Of a stretch of DNA of 64,000 bases, positions 29,700 through 41,130 are shown piece after piece; position 1 is the stretch's first letter, and each line of letters opens with the position of its first letter. This DNA is from Epiperipatus broadwayi (lineage: Eukaryota; Onychophora; Udeonychophora; Euonychophora; Peripatidae): assembly GCA_028023455.1 (NCBI GenBank), contig JAQFVV010000286.1:1-64000 (forward strand). Direction: 5' to 3'. The notes beneath the pieces were generated by a model. The model saw only the letters and a program-made list of their open reading frames with translations. It did no database searches and was not told where the DNA came from. The translations under genes and the position numbers were made by a program.

Positions 29700-32090
29700 G
29701 GAAATCAATAAAGTTTTATTTATTTTAAAAATATATTTATTGACATAATTAAATTGTACAGATGAGCAATAAATACACTTTGTTAATATTGGCTCATTCA
29801 TTGCTGGCATTGGTCTGGTAGATGTTGGCCAGAGCCATTCTCTGCACTAGCAGGTTGATATATGAGTAAATACATTCCATTTTGTTGGTATTAACCACCC
29901 CTTTTGAGGTTGGCCCAATAATGCTAACTTATCAGCTGGGATACATGTAGTGTGAAATCAATGCCTCTCTAATAGAATCTGGCATGTTGCATCATAGACT
30001 ACTTCATTTACGATACACTACAATGTGGATATATCAGGTCCAATATTCATGTAGAGTCTGTGGGCCATACTAGTAGGCTCCATGTATTAATAAATAAAAA
30101 TCTAGAGGATAGTATCTTGTCCTTATTTTGAAGGGCTTTGAGCTTATCGCAAAATATAGCATTGGGGTCTGGTGTTGGTTGTGTGAACTTTGTCCTGCAT
30201 CCTGTGTACCAAAAAGCATATGTCAAGAAGATGGATAACCTGATAACTGTAAAGTCTCCAGAGGAGAGACAATCCCTGATGTCCAGGATTTTATCCACTG
30301 CTATAATGCAGTGTTGAGAGATGACACTTCTAATACTGTTATAGCCTGGACATATATTTAGCAGATGATTAAAGGTCTCCTCTTCTCTAGAGCAGGCATG
30401 ACAAATTGGGTCTATTTTATTTAGAAACTGATTGTAGTATAAGAATGTATTAGTTGGCATAGAGCCCATATTCATCTTGATCAGATAATTCAAAAGTTTG
30501 GGCTCCAGTAGCAGATATTTAAATATTGTGGTGATTTTATGATTGCTGCACCCTAGGTGAGTATAAATAGCTATATTTTCAGGATTCAGCAGGTGATGTG
30601 CCTGCCAGATGCTGATTTTATTATTGAACTCTGCTGTTGAGTGCCCGATGTATAGAAATTTTTGTTTAATAATGATGTCAAGATATGTGTCTTTACTGGG
30701 GGGGGGGCTGTCAGTAGGTATTACAGTCTCTATAATATCTGATAGAGAATATTTTCCCCAGGTTTACTAAAAGTGAATGCCCTTTTTTGGAAATTGATTG
30801 TCTGGATTGAATGGAGACCCACACTGTTCTGTCTCCTGTGAAACTGAAGTCTGCGTATGCTAATTGCAGTGTTCTGTCCTCTCCATAAGAGCTGACCACA
30901 GAGCCTCTGAATTTGTAAGCTGAATGATCTGGTAACTGTCATTATTGGCAGGTAGTAATTTATGCTCACCATAATCTTCATATTAATTAGAGCAATTTTA
31001 CCTTGTAGGGACAGATATGTTCTTGACAGCGATTGAATCACCTTAGTAGCATTGCTTATGATGGATTTTTGTAGGCAGACAGACATAACAGTCTGTGACT
31101 TGAAGCTAGGGAACCCCAGAAAACATTGAGGTTCTGCTAAAAAATTGGATAGTATTTTCCTACCAGTGTTGAGGCATCAGGATGATGACTTGTGAGGATT
31201 GATGGATAACTTATAATTTTTAGTATAATTGGTAATGATGGAGTGAAGTGTCTTCAGATGTATATGGGATGGAAGAATCACAAGTATGTCATCTATGTAT
31301 GTGAAAACCTTGATGTTTCTCTTAAGCCAGGGCACATATATCCCTGGAAACTGATCTAGCTCTTTAATCAGAGAGTCAATGTACTTTATGAACAATAGAC
31401 CACTCAATAGTGATCCTTGTGGTATGGATCTTGAAGAGGCAAATCCGTCTGAGTAATGTCCATTTATGGAAATATGAATGTGCCTATTATTCAGGAGATT
31501 GTCCAATATCTGAATTATCTTCCTTGGTATGTCCAACTGAGATAGCAATTCAAGAAGAATGTTGACATCTACAGTATCAAAAGCATTGGACACATCCAGC
31601 TGAACTGCCACAGGCCAGATTTTTCTGTTAGATCTAATGTGATCAAGCAGAATTTTCACTTCACCAATTGCAGTCAGTGCTGATGATCCCTTCCTTGCAT
31701 ATTGAGAGGCCAATATATCCTGTGGAATGGCATCCTGATTTTTTTCTTTTATTATACCCTCCATGACTTTGAAAAAAATTGGTGTCATCGATATTGGCCT
31801 GATACTGCTAAGAGAGGTAGGATCCCAGTTTTTTTTTAATAAACGGGACCATGGCGATTGGATATAGGATAGGGATTACTCTCCTTTCAATGGTGAGGTA
31901 GTTTAACAAGTTTAATATAATCCTCGCAGTAAAAAAATTAAGTGAGTGAACACAAACTTTGGGATAGCATGAATCCCAGGATGAACACTATCAGGGAGAC
32001 CCTTCAACCTACTGCTGATGACCTGGAGTGAAATATCATGATCTGCCTCTCCAGTTGTGCCCACCCACTCCATGGCAGGATTTGTCAAAG
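29700..32090 (-). pseudogene. Non-LTR retrotransposon, 5'-truncated (RT and zinc-knuckle end)
   Basis: The best preserved element here. Minus strand 31788-31177 encodes RT with QYARKGSSALTA, LDVSNAFDTVD (motif A, residue 64 on), IPQGSLLSG (residue 122 on) and FTYIDD (catalytic motif, residue 162 on; Ile in place of the more usual Ala). The frame continues across a TGA at 31177-31179 through FLGFPSF to 30730, including LSLQGKIALINMKI, a thumb-region motif of Tx1/L1-type LINEs. After a frameshift, 30493-30047 carries CHACSREEETFNHLLNICP, a zinc-knuckle of type CxxC..H....C. Upstream, 32080-31790 preserves PGIHAIP and a frameshifted KKNWDPTSLSSIRPIS, the RT entry region. No endonuclease is present upstream, so it is 5'-truncated. 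About 300 bp of probable 3' UTR lies at 30046-29700. Dead but younger than the 5-8 kb LINE. Confidence 0.9.
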
Positions 32091-32172
32091 TTTTATTTAT
32101 TCAAGCAAATAAACTATAACATGGCACAGGGTTTGTCAAAGTTTTATTTATCCAAGCAAATAAACTATAATT
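32084..32172. repeat. Two-unit direct repeat at the upstream edge of the LINE
   Basis: GGCA(CA)GG..TTTGTCAAAGTTTTATTTATYCAAGCAAATAAACTATAA occurs twice in tandem, at about 32085-32130 and 32131-32172, nearly identical. It marks the 5' truncation junction of the minus-strand LINE and could be a duplicated target site or slippage. Confidence 0.8.
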
Positions 32173-33512
32173 TTGATTTGTTCTCTTCCATCATCTAAAT
32201 ACACTCTTATGTTAGCTACAATATAACTTTAACAGAAAAACATGATATTAAATAACTCCACTATCTAGCATATCTTAGTTTAAATAGCTAAATTAATATT
32301 AAGTTGGAGATATGAAATGAGATCTCAGGAAATCTTTGATACAATTCGATTAAAGATATTCTATTATGCAATAACTTATAACTATTCTAATAAAAACTAA
32401 TGGAATGAGTTGAATGATGTTTCACTGGACTAGCAATTAGATAATGAAGTAAACAGGGTACCTTTTAATCTCACATCATTGTCAAAATAAGACACTGAAT
32501 ATACAACCTTCTCCATAAGTTTACCAAATGGTAAAGTATTTCACACAATGTTTGGATCAAGAGAACAATATCATATTTAAATATGTTCATTATCAAATTT
32601 ATAAAGTAAGTGCATTTATGTTGTAATAGATATGTGGAATGTGGAAACTAGAATACGAATGCATATAAGAATAACTAGAGACAAAGTTTTAAATAAATAA
32701 ATAAACCATTTATTTACATTTTGCAATCAAAATAAATATAATTGGTTCACATTGGAACTGTTTGTGCTAATTCCTAAATTTACAAATACATTTGACAATC
32801 TGGATTTGATATCTCATTTTATTATACACTTTATTATTTATAGATTAGACATTCATAAGTCTTAAATAAAAAAATAAAATAATGCCCTCATATTCTAACT
32901 TTGAATATATTTAGGCTGTTAATTAACTCTAACATCTTTTATTAGTAAACAACACTGGATAAATAAATATCTTATTATGGGCACAAATATACAAGTTGGG
33001 GAAATCATATCATTTGTTGGAACTTTGGCTGTCAAGACAGTAACCTTAAATAACTCAATCAAATAATCTTTTTAAACAGCTATACTTTTCACACATTCAA
33101 AATAAAAAATAATCATTCTGATGATTTGATGATTTAAAGCTTGTGGTAAATTAACATGATATAATCTAAAATATTTAATTCATGATGTATAAAATTAATA
33201 GTATTATACTCTCATGTCTGCAAAGTTATTTGCATTACATGTGTGCCATATCTTATGCTATAATTAAGATAGACTCAATATATTTGCATCTTGTTGCTTT
33301 ACTTATGAGTTACTAAATAAGTGTCATAATACTAATAATGCCATAAACCAACCAATGAATATAACAGTATTTCTGTTTTAAATATTCTTAAAGAATTTAG
33401 TTTAACCATTTATTTAACCATCAACTACATTACATATTGCTATGATTCTATTATAACAAAAGAAATATTCAAATAATTAATTAAGCACATGAGAGTTTCT
33501 TGATGATTAATA
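32173..33512. other. AT-rich non-coding interval
   Basis: No recognisable gene or element domain. Its composition resembles the sequence after 33600. Confidence 0.4.
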
Positions 33513-33555
33513 ATTCAAAGATCAGCCTTTCAAATTGAAAGGCTGATCTTTGAAT
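33513..33555. repeat. Perfect 21 bp hairpin
   Basis: ATTCAAAGATCAGCCTTTCA(A) at 33513-33533 is the exact reverse complement of 33535-33555, separated by one base. It is perfect in a region otherwise without structure. It is not followed by a T-run typical of a pol III terminator. Confidence 0.9.
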
Positions 33556-34316
33556 GTATACAACTGAATGTATAGTGTCATATAAAAATAAATGCTTATT
33601 TGATTAATAATTTTAAATGATGAATAATGACTCCCCACCTAACCTTGAGGTATACTATTGGTGTGGAACTCAGTCTCACCACCTGAATAAAAGGGAAATA
33701 CACTACTCAACTTCATAAAATATCTTTATACTGCATAAATACATAATTTGAAATATACTTCACTCATGGCCCCATACTTAGATATGTTAAGGGAGAGAGT
33801 TCTCAATCCCAATCAACATAGAACATATCACTAATAATTTTCTTTCTCACAGCTACTTAATATGTTTCATTCTATACCTTGGAAAATAAATTCATGCACA
33901 CATATGTCCCTAATTCTTTCAATTCTTTTAATATAAGACATTATCCAAAACTGACAGAAAGAACCATAGTCATAAAACTGAATATTTACTAATTATATAT
34001 GAAATAAACTGCATAAGACAGACATACATACATATAAATAAGAACATGTAATATAATTCCAAATTATATAGTACACAAATGTTACGTTAAAGTAAATAGT
34101 AAACTGAAAATAAAACTTACTTTATAACAAATTATTAGCTGTTTTAAAATTTTAAATGGCAGTAGTTATTGTCAATGGGTTTCACCATTTCTGATAACAA
34201 TATTTATCTTTCATACATTTACTACTCTCTAAGCCAATTGCTCATTTTGTGACATTAAATAGAATAATACATCCCTTCAATAAAATACACAAAAGGCATA
34301 TATATATATATATATA

Positions 34317-34373
<57 letters not shown>

Positions 34374-35649
34374 ACAAAAGAAATTATATTTAAATAATAA
34401 TCAATTACCAGCATATTGCAACTTGTAATACCCTATCTGAGACATTCTTGAAGTTAAGGAAATAACATAAAATAAATAAGCAAATAAATAAATAAACCTA
34501 TCCATCTATCCATGATATATCAATAACACAAAAAAACATTACTCTTCTTTAATTTAAAAAAAAAATTCACTTGCAAAGTTTTTAACATAAAGTCTCCTGA
34601 ATGATGTGAAGATCAGGATGATGATTTCAAATGAGTAAGTGATAGTAAAATGTGAAGATGAATTCCTATAGAATAAACATTCACAATTTTAGATTTAATT
34701 AAGGAATCTCAAATGTTCTTAGCAATAGCTAATTGAGCTCACTAATACAATGCACGAGTAATAAATTTCTTTATAACAATGAAGATAATGGATAAATAAT
34801 TTCAGCTACAGATATTTGTTTGATATTGACCATTTTATTAATTCTGGAAATTTTCAACATAGTAATAACTATAGCGGTCTTCCAAGAGAACATTAGCTTT
34901 CCATAAACTTCAGAAGTTAGCATGAATACAATTATTTTGGTCCATTGCTAATTGTTCATGGAGAATCTGCAATTCCTTAGATAATAGTATTTTTATAACA
35001 TGTCCACATACTGAAGAGAACAAGAAATATATAATATTAATGTCCTTCTACTTGACTTAAATCAGATACACATTAAATAAATACTAATTATTAGTTAATT
35101 CCTTGTGGGCCAAGCATTCACTTCTTTAATAAAATATTTTATAAACATGAATGATAAGCATAGTTATTATCATGTAGTAGTTCAAAATATAGCACAATAA
35201 ATTATACACACATCTCATTTTAACTTAACTTTTATATAATTAGAAGATAATTTAAACTTAGAGTCTATGATAGGCTTTGTTAAACAGTTCTGAATAAATT
35301 TCCTTAAAAGATTATAAAGTTCATGCAATTGCATTTTCTTCTTAATGATGAAAAACATAGGCAAATAAGGGAGATTTAGGTTACAAGCATATAAATACAT
35401 TTCAAATGATAAGGTTAATTTAAAATTTAATTGAGTGAAGAATGAAGAAAATATACCTTGTAAAAAATTAGCCTGACATTCTTTTTCTTAAAGTACTCTG
35501 GTAGCTAGAATTCCAATACTGAATTTTTTAAAATAATAATGTTTTTTTTAAAAAAGTATACTTTTGAGTTTAACTGACTTGATTTCAGGAAGGGATTGGA
35601 AGAACCATGTATATCGAAGAAATGACAGAAGCAGAATATATTTTATTAA
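33556..35649. other. AT-rich non-coding interval with a (TA)n block
   Basis: Contains a TA array at about 34290-34371, interrupted by TCTTTTATATA near 34320. The part beginning at 33630 (ACTCCCCACCTAACC) is slightly less AT-rich. No coding sequence recognised. Confidence 0.4.
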
Positions 35650-35881
35650 TGAAGCAGTCAATCTTAGCTTAAGATTGTGCTTCATGTTTCTACCTACTAA
35701 CCCATGTTCACACCCCTATTTCCCATCCTGCTCCTTTTTGTCATGTATATATTTTATGTATATGTTTGAGATGCTCACCTAAATTATAAAATTTAATGTT
35801 TCAATAACATGTTTTAAAATTATTATTAATTCTTTTTATTAATTATTAGTTCTTTTTTATTAAAGTATTATAGATGCAGCT

Positions 35882-35972
<91 letters not shown>

Positions 35973-37008
35973 GAAGCAAAACTTACTAACAAAATATTGA
36001 TGTTTTTAAATATTTATTATATGTCATTTTAACTTTTTCTTTTTAAATTGCTTGTTTTCTATTAAACTGTATATTTTTTATAAAATCCAATATGGAAGAT
36101 GCAAGTGTTGTTAATTGTCTAAAAATAATTAGGGTTGCTTAAAAAATATATATAAATGCCAACTACTTCTATTTTATTAATTAAATTTATGTCAGACTTA
36201 TACAGTCCCACCATCGTGATTTATATATCTATTTAAGAGTATCAATGTGCCTTGGGAAAAATAAAGCATTCATCTTACTATTGTTAAATGATTTTCATTA
36301 AATATTTTGTCAAAGTTTCAAATATAATCTTTTAACTGTCTTTTGTTTATTTTCATGACCTCAAGGGCATGAAAATAGTTTATATCATATGTATAATGAA
36401 TCCCAGAATGCTCCCCTAAATAATGCTAGTCACCATGTTTCAGAACCGTAATCCAAAGCGTTAATAACAATTTTATGTGAATTCTTCTTTCTAATAATAG
36501 ATTGGCATTTTAATATTAGACCCACCAAAGATGTGTGTTTATTTGTAATATATTATTTAGCTAATAAAGAGCATATGAGAAATAATAGTGTGAATGGCAC
36601 TATGTAATTATCTACCACTTGCTCATTCACACACATACTAATATAATTAATTTATAAATGTATAATAATTTGTCAGTATATTAAATATATTATTGTCTAA
36701 CTTATTTGAGTAGTTCAAATTCCTTTTCTCCACTTCCACATATTACAGCAATGCTTACGTATATTTTAATATAATCATAGTTAATAGATATCTCATTGTT
36801 TTGCTCAGCTTTGCTAGTCAGCCGGATTAAAATTAATTCTCATGTGCCATCACTATTATGTGATTTATTAGGTGTTTGATCTGGGGCTTAGAGAGTGGAT
36901 TCGAATCCAGGCTGGTTCCTGACCTACATCTTGGGCTTGACTGGGTTTGAAGTACATTTTGCGAGTTCCAGCTCATGTTAGATGAATAGACATGTTTTGA
37001 CTGGTACA
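35650..37008 (+). mobile_element. Candidate long terminal repeat, left copy
   Basis: 1.36 kb sequence beginning TGAAGCAGTCAATC and ending GACTGGTACA (TG...CA ends), repeated in direct orientation at 42347-43762 with a few percent difference by eye and a longer internal TA tract there. The internal TA array is at about 35886-35965. Shortly downstream comes a tRNA primer-binding-site-like TGGCGCCC (37139), as expected for a 5' LTR of a plus-strand element. No clear target-site duplication flanks the pair (TTAA before, TTAC after), so boundaries may be off by a few bases. Confidence 0.75.
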
Positions 37009-37134
37009 TAGGATTTTTTCTCAGGTTTCTGACCTAAATCTTGGGCTTGGCTGGGTTTGAAGTACACTTTGTGAGTTTCAGCTCATGTTAGATGAATAGA
37101 CATGTTTTGACCGGTACATAGGATTTTTTTCTCG
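36911..37134 (+). repeat. Tandem duplication of the LTR 3' end
   Basis: The segment at about 36911-37022 (from GGTTCCTGACC to GGATTTTTTCTC) is repeated at about 37023-37134 with roughly a dozen differences. The second LTR copy (ending 43762) has only one such unit. The duplication therefore occurred at the LTR/leader junction of the left copy only and places two consecutive LTR ends before the primer-binding site. Confidence 0.85.
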
Positions 37135-37138
37135 GGCT

Positions 37139-37156
37139 TGGCGCCCAATTTGGGGC
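37139..37156 (+). promoter_or_regulatory. Primer-binding-site-like sequence
   Basis: TGGCGCCCAATTTGGGGC begins with TGG, as expected for pairing with a tRNA 3' CCA end, and lies just after the LTR end. A related version, TGGCACTCAATGTGGGGC, sits at 41113 after a diverged LTR end. The identity of the primer tRNA was not determined. Confidence 0.65.
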
Positions 37157-37205
37157 CTGAACCCATGCCCTGATATTAATAGCACAACTCCATTTTGGAA
37201 GACTC

Positions 37206-37566
37206 GGCCCCACTTTGGTCAAAACACCACTGGCATGTGACTGGAAAAAAATTAACAGAAAGAGGAATCAAGATAAGGCTCGTATGCATCTAAACCAAAT
37301 GGCCAAGCTGCAAGGCCAACGAGGTAACACTCATCCATATGCATTTCAGGTAGGTGATTGAGTTTGGGTACAAGTACCCAGAGCCAGCAATGTAACCAAC
37401 AAACAATTCCAAGAAAATGTTCCCCTATATCAAGGACCCTACCAGATTCAGAGCAAATGTGGCAATAATGCCTTTGCTTTAACTTATAATGGGTTGACTA
37501 AAGGCACCTTTAATGCAAGGAGTCTCAATCCATATCATGAAATACCTCCAGATCCAGGGGAAGTCT
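37206..37566 (+). pseudogene. Integrase C-terminus (GPY-type module) of an LTR retrotransposon
   Basis: The plus-strand frame reads through about 105 codons with one in-frame TGA (37359-37361). It contains a basic stretch NRKRNQDKARMHL, then FQVGD-stop-VWVQVP (the GDxVWV motif), PLYQGPYQI (the GPY/F module) and NARSLNPYHE before a TAA/TAG end at about 37566. These are the DNA-binding end of integrase in Ty3/Gypsy-like pol proteins. The TGA stands where the family often has Arg. The fragment begins only about 50-100 bp after the primer-binding site, so gag, protease, RT and most of integrase are deleted. Confidence 0.8.
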
Positions 37567-39149
37567 AAATTATTTTCAAAATATGAGACCCTTTGTGTAT
37601 GACCCCATATAATTGAGATACATATTGATTATGTTGCTGGATTGTTGATATATAAATCTTGTCTAAGGACTATTATTTAATAGTAACTAAATAAATTAAG
37701 AAGACTAAAGTTAATATAATGAGAAATATAAGAAAGAATTGCTAAGAAAATAAATCGTTTAATAAGATGACAGTTTAAGAATTGTAATTTCAGCAGAGTA
37801 ATAAACTTAGAAGAAACTAAAGGCTTGCAGATCTCAATACAGTTACCATTCCAATAATAATATAATAAACCTTGGTCAGCAAACCCTTGGTCAGCCTCTA
37901 TTGTCACTGGACACTTAAGTAAAATGTTTTTTTTTGTTTTTTTCCCAAGACGAGGGATATGAAGCTGGAAATATAGTACATATTTCTGCTTCACCTAGTG
38001 CCAATGTCATCAGTACTAGTCTGTGTTTGAACCCCATTCTTATTAACTGACACCCATCTCATTTTAGGTGGTAGTATATTTTAAACAATTTTATAATCTT
38101 TTGTATTTCATTAATCTTATTTTATAATTAAAACTAACCTTTTTATATTAGTTTATTTATTTTATATTTGTAAAAATGTAATATTTGTAAGAAATATTTT
38201 GTAAATGTCTATTTAAGTTTATGTCAAATATCAGTTTGAAAGTCATTGTACCAAATTCCTAAAATTTTTCTGAATAAAATTTACATTTTTGTTAATCTAA
38301 ACGTTAATTAAATAGACTTTATTAATACAATGACTGATAAAGTTAATATGCTTGTTGTTGTTTTTTTAATTAGCAAATCAATTCTCGGGGCATGTTCATG
38401 CAGAATTATAGATTTCCCTCCAAAGCAGGCGCCAACCTGAGAGAAACAGTTAGAGCGATTGCAATTGGCAGTTGTCACTGTAGATTCAATCCTCTAGATA
38501 AAGATCAGAACACATAAATAAGGGAAAATTTGATTAATTATTGATTATTGAGTTTACTGGACAGAAGCGATTAATCTATATATACATTGTGCCTAAAGAA
38601 ATGGCAGGGTGAAAAGATCAGTCATTTGCTTCTCAGAGGTCTGTTCCACCAACTCATCCATGCCTTTCCAGTGCTTAAATATCTAGCCAGAGACTGTCTG
38701 TGTTGAGGAAGCCTGCAAATAATCTGACTGTATAAATGCCTGTTTACGGCCATGGAATGCCTACTGATTGATTCTGAGGTAATGTCCAATTTGCAGCAAG
38801 CCATTGATTCCATTTTACTTGTTTTCCAAATCAATACTAATGTATATTTTATATATCTGTGTGATGTTTATACAGCTTGGTTTAAATGCATCTTTTAGTT
38901 TTATTAAATTTAAAATATCAATTCTTATAAAATCTTACATTATTTTGATGCAGCAAATTAAATTAATTTTGTTGGTTTATTTAGAATATTTGATTTACTG
39001 AAATTTCCAAGTACGAAATTCAATGAGCTATTAACTTTAAATTCTCTCCCTCTTAATTTTCCAGTCAAAATCATTACAGGACACTTACTTCCCATAAATT
39101 AATTAATAGAAAAGCTTGTTTAGTTTTGTATCTTTTATATTTATAAACT
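37567..39149. other. Non-coding interval with a GC-richer block at 38380-38830
   Basis: The block at 38380-38830 is markedly less AT-rich than its neighbours and contains a 70-codon minus-strand frame (38834-38622) that I do not recognise. It may be the 3' part of the LTR element or a captured sequence. The rest is AT-rich. Confidence 0.4.
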
Positions 39150-39359
39150 GTAATAGCTAAACAGCATTAAGCTGTTGCACATGCGCTTTGCAGATTTTAA
39201 CTATAAATGACTGAATACAAACACTTCAAACACATGATAAAGGGCCATTCTATCTTTTCCCAAAGACTTTATCATGTGTTTGAAGTGTTTGTATTCAGTC
39301 ATTTATAGTTAAAATCTGCAAAGCACATGTGCAACAGCTTAATGCTGTTTAGCTATTAC
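39150..39359. mobile_element. Nearly perfect hairpin, 93 bp arms
   Basis: 39150-39242 is the reverse complement of 39267-39359 with a single visible difference (GCGC versus GTGC, a CpG to TpG change) and a 24 bp loop. Both flanks begin with a very similar CTTTTATAT(T)TATAAA direct repeat (about 39131 and 39360), compatible with a target-site duplication. This arm identity is far higher than in any other foldback here, indicating recent origin or gene conversion. No coding capacity. Confidence 0.9.
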
Positions 39360-39360
39360 C

Positions 39361-40374
39361 TTTTATATTATAAATTCATTTTAAATTTATTTATGATTGA
39401 AATTATTTTAAAATCTTATTATTACCTCCAATTTAAAATAGCCCTGTAATTATTTCTGAAAAAATAAATAATTTTAGTGAATCAATTAAGTAAAATTTAT
39501 CATAGAATTTTATCAGTATATATTTCATACATATATATTATTTGTCAGGAAAATATTAAAATTATGTTTTACAATTTATTAGTTTGATATTCAATGCCCA
39601 TCTATGTTAATTAAAAACAGTCTTATTTTGTAATCTTTGATAAACTATTTAAGAACTTATTAATAAAAGTGTGGAAAACAATTTATATTTTAGTTCTAAT
39701 TCTTACCTTTCTTTTTATAATATAATTTATAATTTATTCATTGATGTCAGGGAGCCAATTATTTTAATCAGGATTTAAGTTATAATTTTGTTAGTGATAC
39801 ATTATCTACCTATATATGTCTAAGGCATTATGTATTTATAGCTACAACCATTCATTTATTATTGTTTTGCTTTGCTAATTACCTCTTAGGACCTTTGGAA
39901 TTAACTGACAAGTCCAACCTTTTACACTCCCTCAAAGTAGACATAGTTCATACCAAGGGATCCATTTTCAGGCATTTCCATTTAAGATGTGTATGAGAAT
40001 TCCAGCACATCACATTTTTGATTATTATTCAGAGACATGCTTTGGCTGGAGGGCCCAAAATTTCTCTGATCTACCTGTACATATCAGGAATTTCTTTTAG
40101 TAAAGCCACCCAGAGGTTCATAACACATCTCATTTATTTTTGTTGTAATCTATAATAGCATATTGCCTTATTCATCATTTTAGATCTTTATTTAGCAAAC
40201 CTGAAATGCTCTCTGCCATGATGGCACATCCTTCACAAAAAAATTTCATAATTAATTAAATCTGACTGAATAATTGGCAATTATTTATTTAAGAACTATT
40301 TTGCTTCCCACACTCATTATATACAAATGATTTTAAATGCAATAGTGTTTTAAATGCCCATCTTTCATATTTTG

Positions 40375-40377
<3 letters not shown>
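39361..40377. other. Non-coding interval, partly less AT-rich
   Basis: 39880-40240 is less AT-rich than the rest and has no open frame. It may belong to the diverged LTR whose end is seen at 41075, since a full LTR of this family would reach back to about 39700. Confidence 0.35.
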
Positions 40378-40425
<48 letters not shown>

Positions 40426-40435
40426 TATATAAATC

Positions 40436-40462
<27 letters not shown>
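40378..40462. repeat. (TA)n microsatellite, two blocks
   Basis: Two TA blocks (40378-40421 and 40437-40462) separated by GTTATATATAAATC. Confidence 0.96.
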
Positions 40463-40468
<6 letters not shown>

Positions 40469-40879
40469 GATTTATTTGTAATAATATTTTATTGCTGATT
40501 GCTTTTGGCCAACCAATTAACAAACTTTTACATTGTTTGTCAAAGCCGCATCAAAACGAATTAAAGAAAATAACCAAGTTGTATAAACAAAGACTACTTA
40601 TTTGGTACAAAATTCCTTAATAAATTCCTATAATATTGTTATTTTAAATAAGCTTAGTTTGTCATCACTCCCAATCTCTAAGGTTAATTACTCTACTTAC
40701 TTAAATATTTCTTTGATTTAAATTCACTTCTGTGTAATGTTGCCATAAAGAATTATCATTATTATGGTTCAAACCATTAGCAATTGATCAAATCATATCT
40801 GTACCATTCTGCAATCGTCGGAATCCATTAAGTCATTGATTTTCATATAAACCCTTTATTATTTTGAGTCTCTATGTGA

Positions 40880-41130
40880 ACCATGACCTCCAGCTGGGAC
40901 AGAATAAAACCAAACACTGCTAGTGTCATCACAGATGTTATCCATTAGTCAGAGAGGCAATAGTTTAGGAAAATAGGTTAGGATTCATCCTTGTCCTGAC
41001 ATATGTATCTTGTGCATGGTTGGATTCAAGGTACTTCTGCGTGGATTATTGGTCTTGTTAAATGAATACACAATTTTGACCAGCACAGAGGCTGCATTTT
41101 TTTTTCCGAGTTTGGCACTCAATGTGGGGC
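40880..41130 (+). mobile_element. Diverged LTR end with primer-binding-site-like sequence
   Basis: 40950-41080 aligns in order with the end of the 35650 LTR: GGATTCATCCTTGTCCTGAC, GTATCTTGTGCATGGTTGG, TTCAAGGTAC, TTAAATGAATACACAATTTTGAC. It is followed by a T-run and then TGGCACTCAATGTGGGGC at 41113-41130. It therefore belongs to the same LTR family but is much more diverged than the 35650/42347 pair, indicating an older, separate insertion. Confidence 0.65.

Noticed and set aside
36885-36915. tRNA T-arm-like GGATTCGAATCC inside the LTR
   Set aside because: Only a 4 bp stem, no acceptor or D-arm partners; repeated in both LTRs as part of the LTR sequence.
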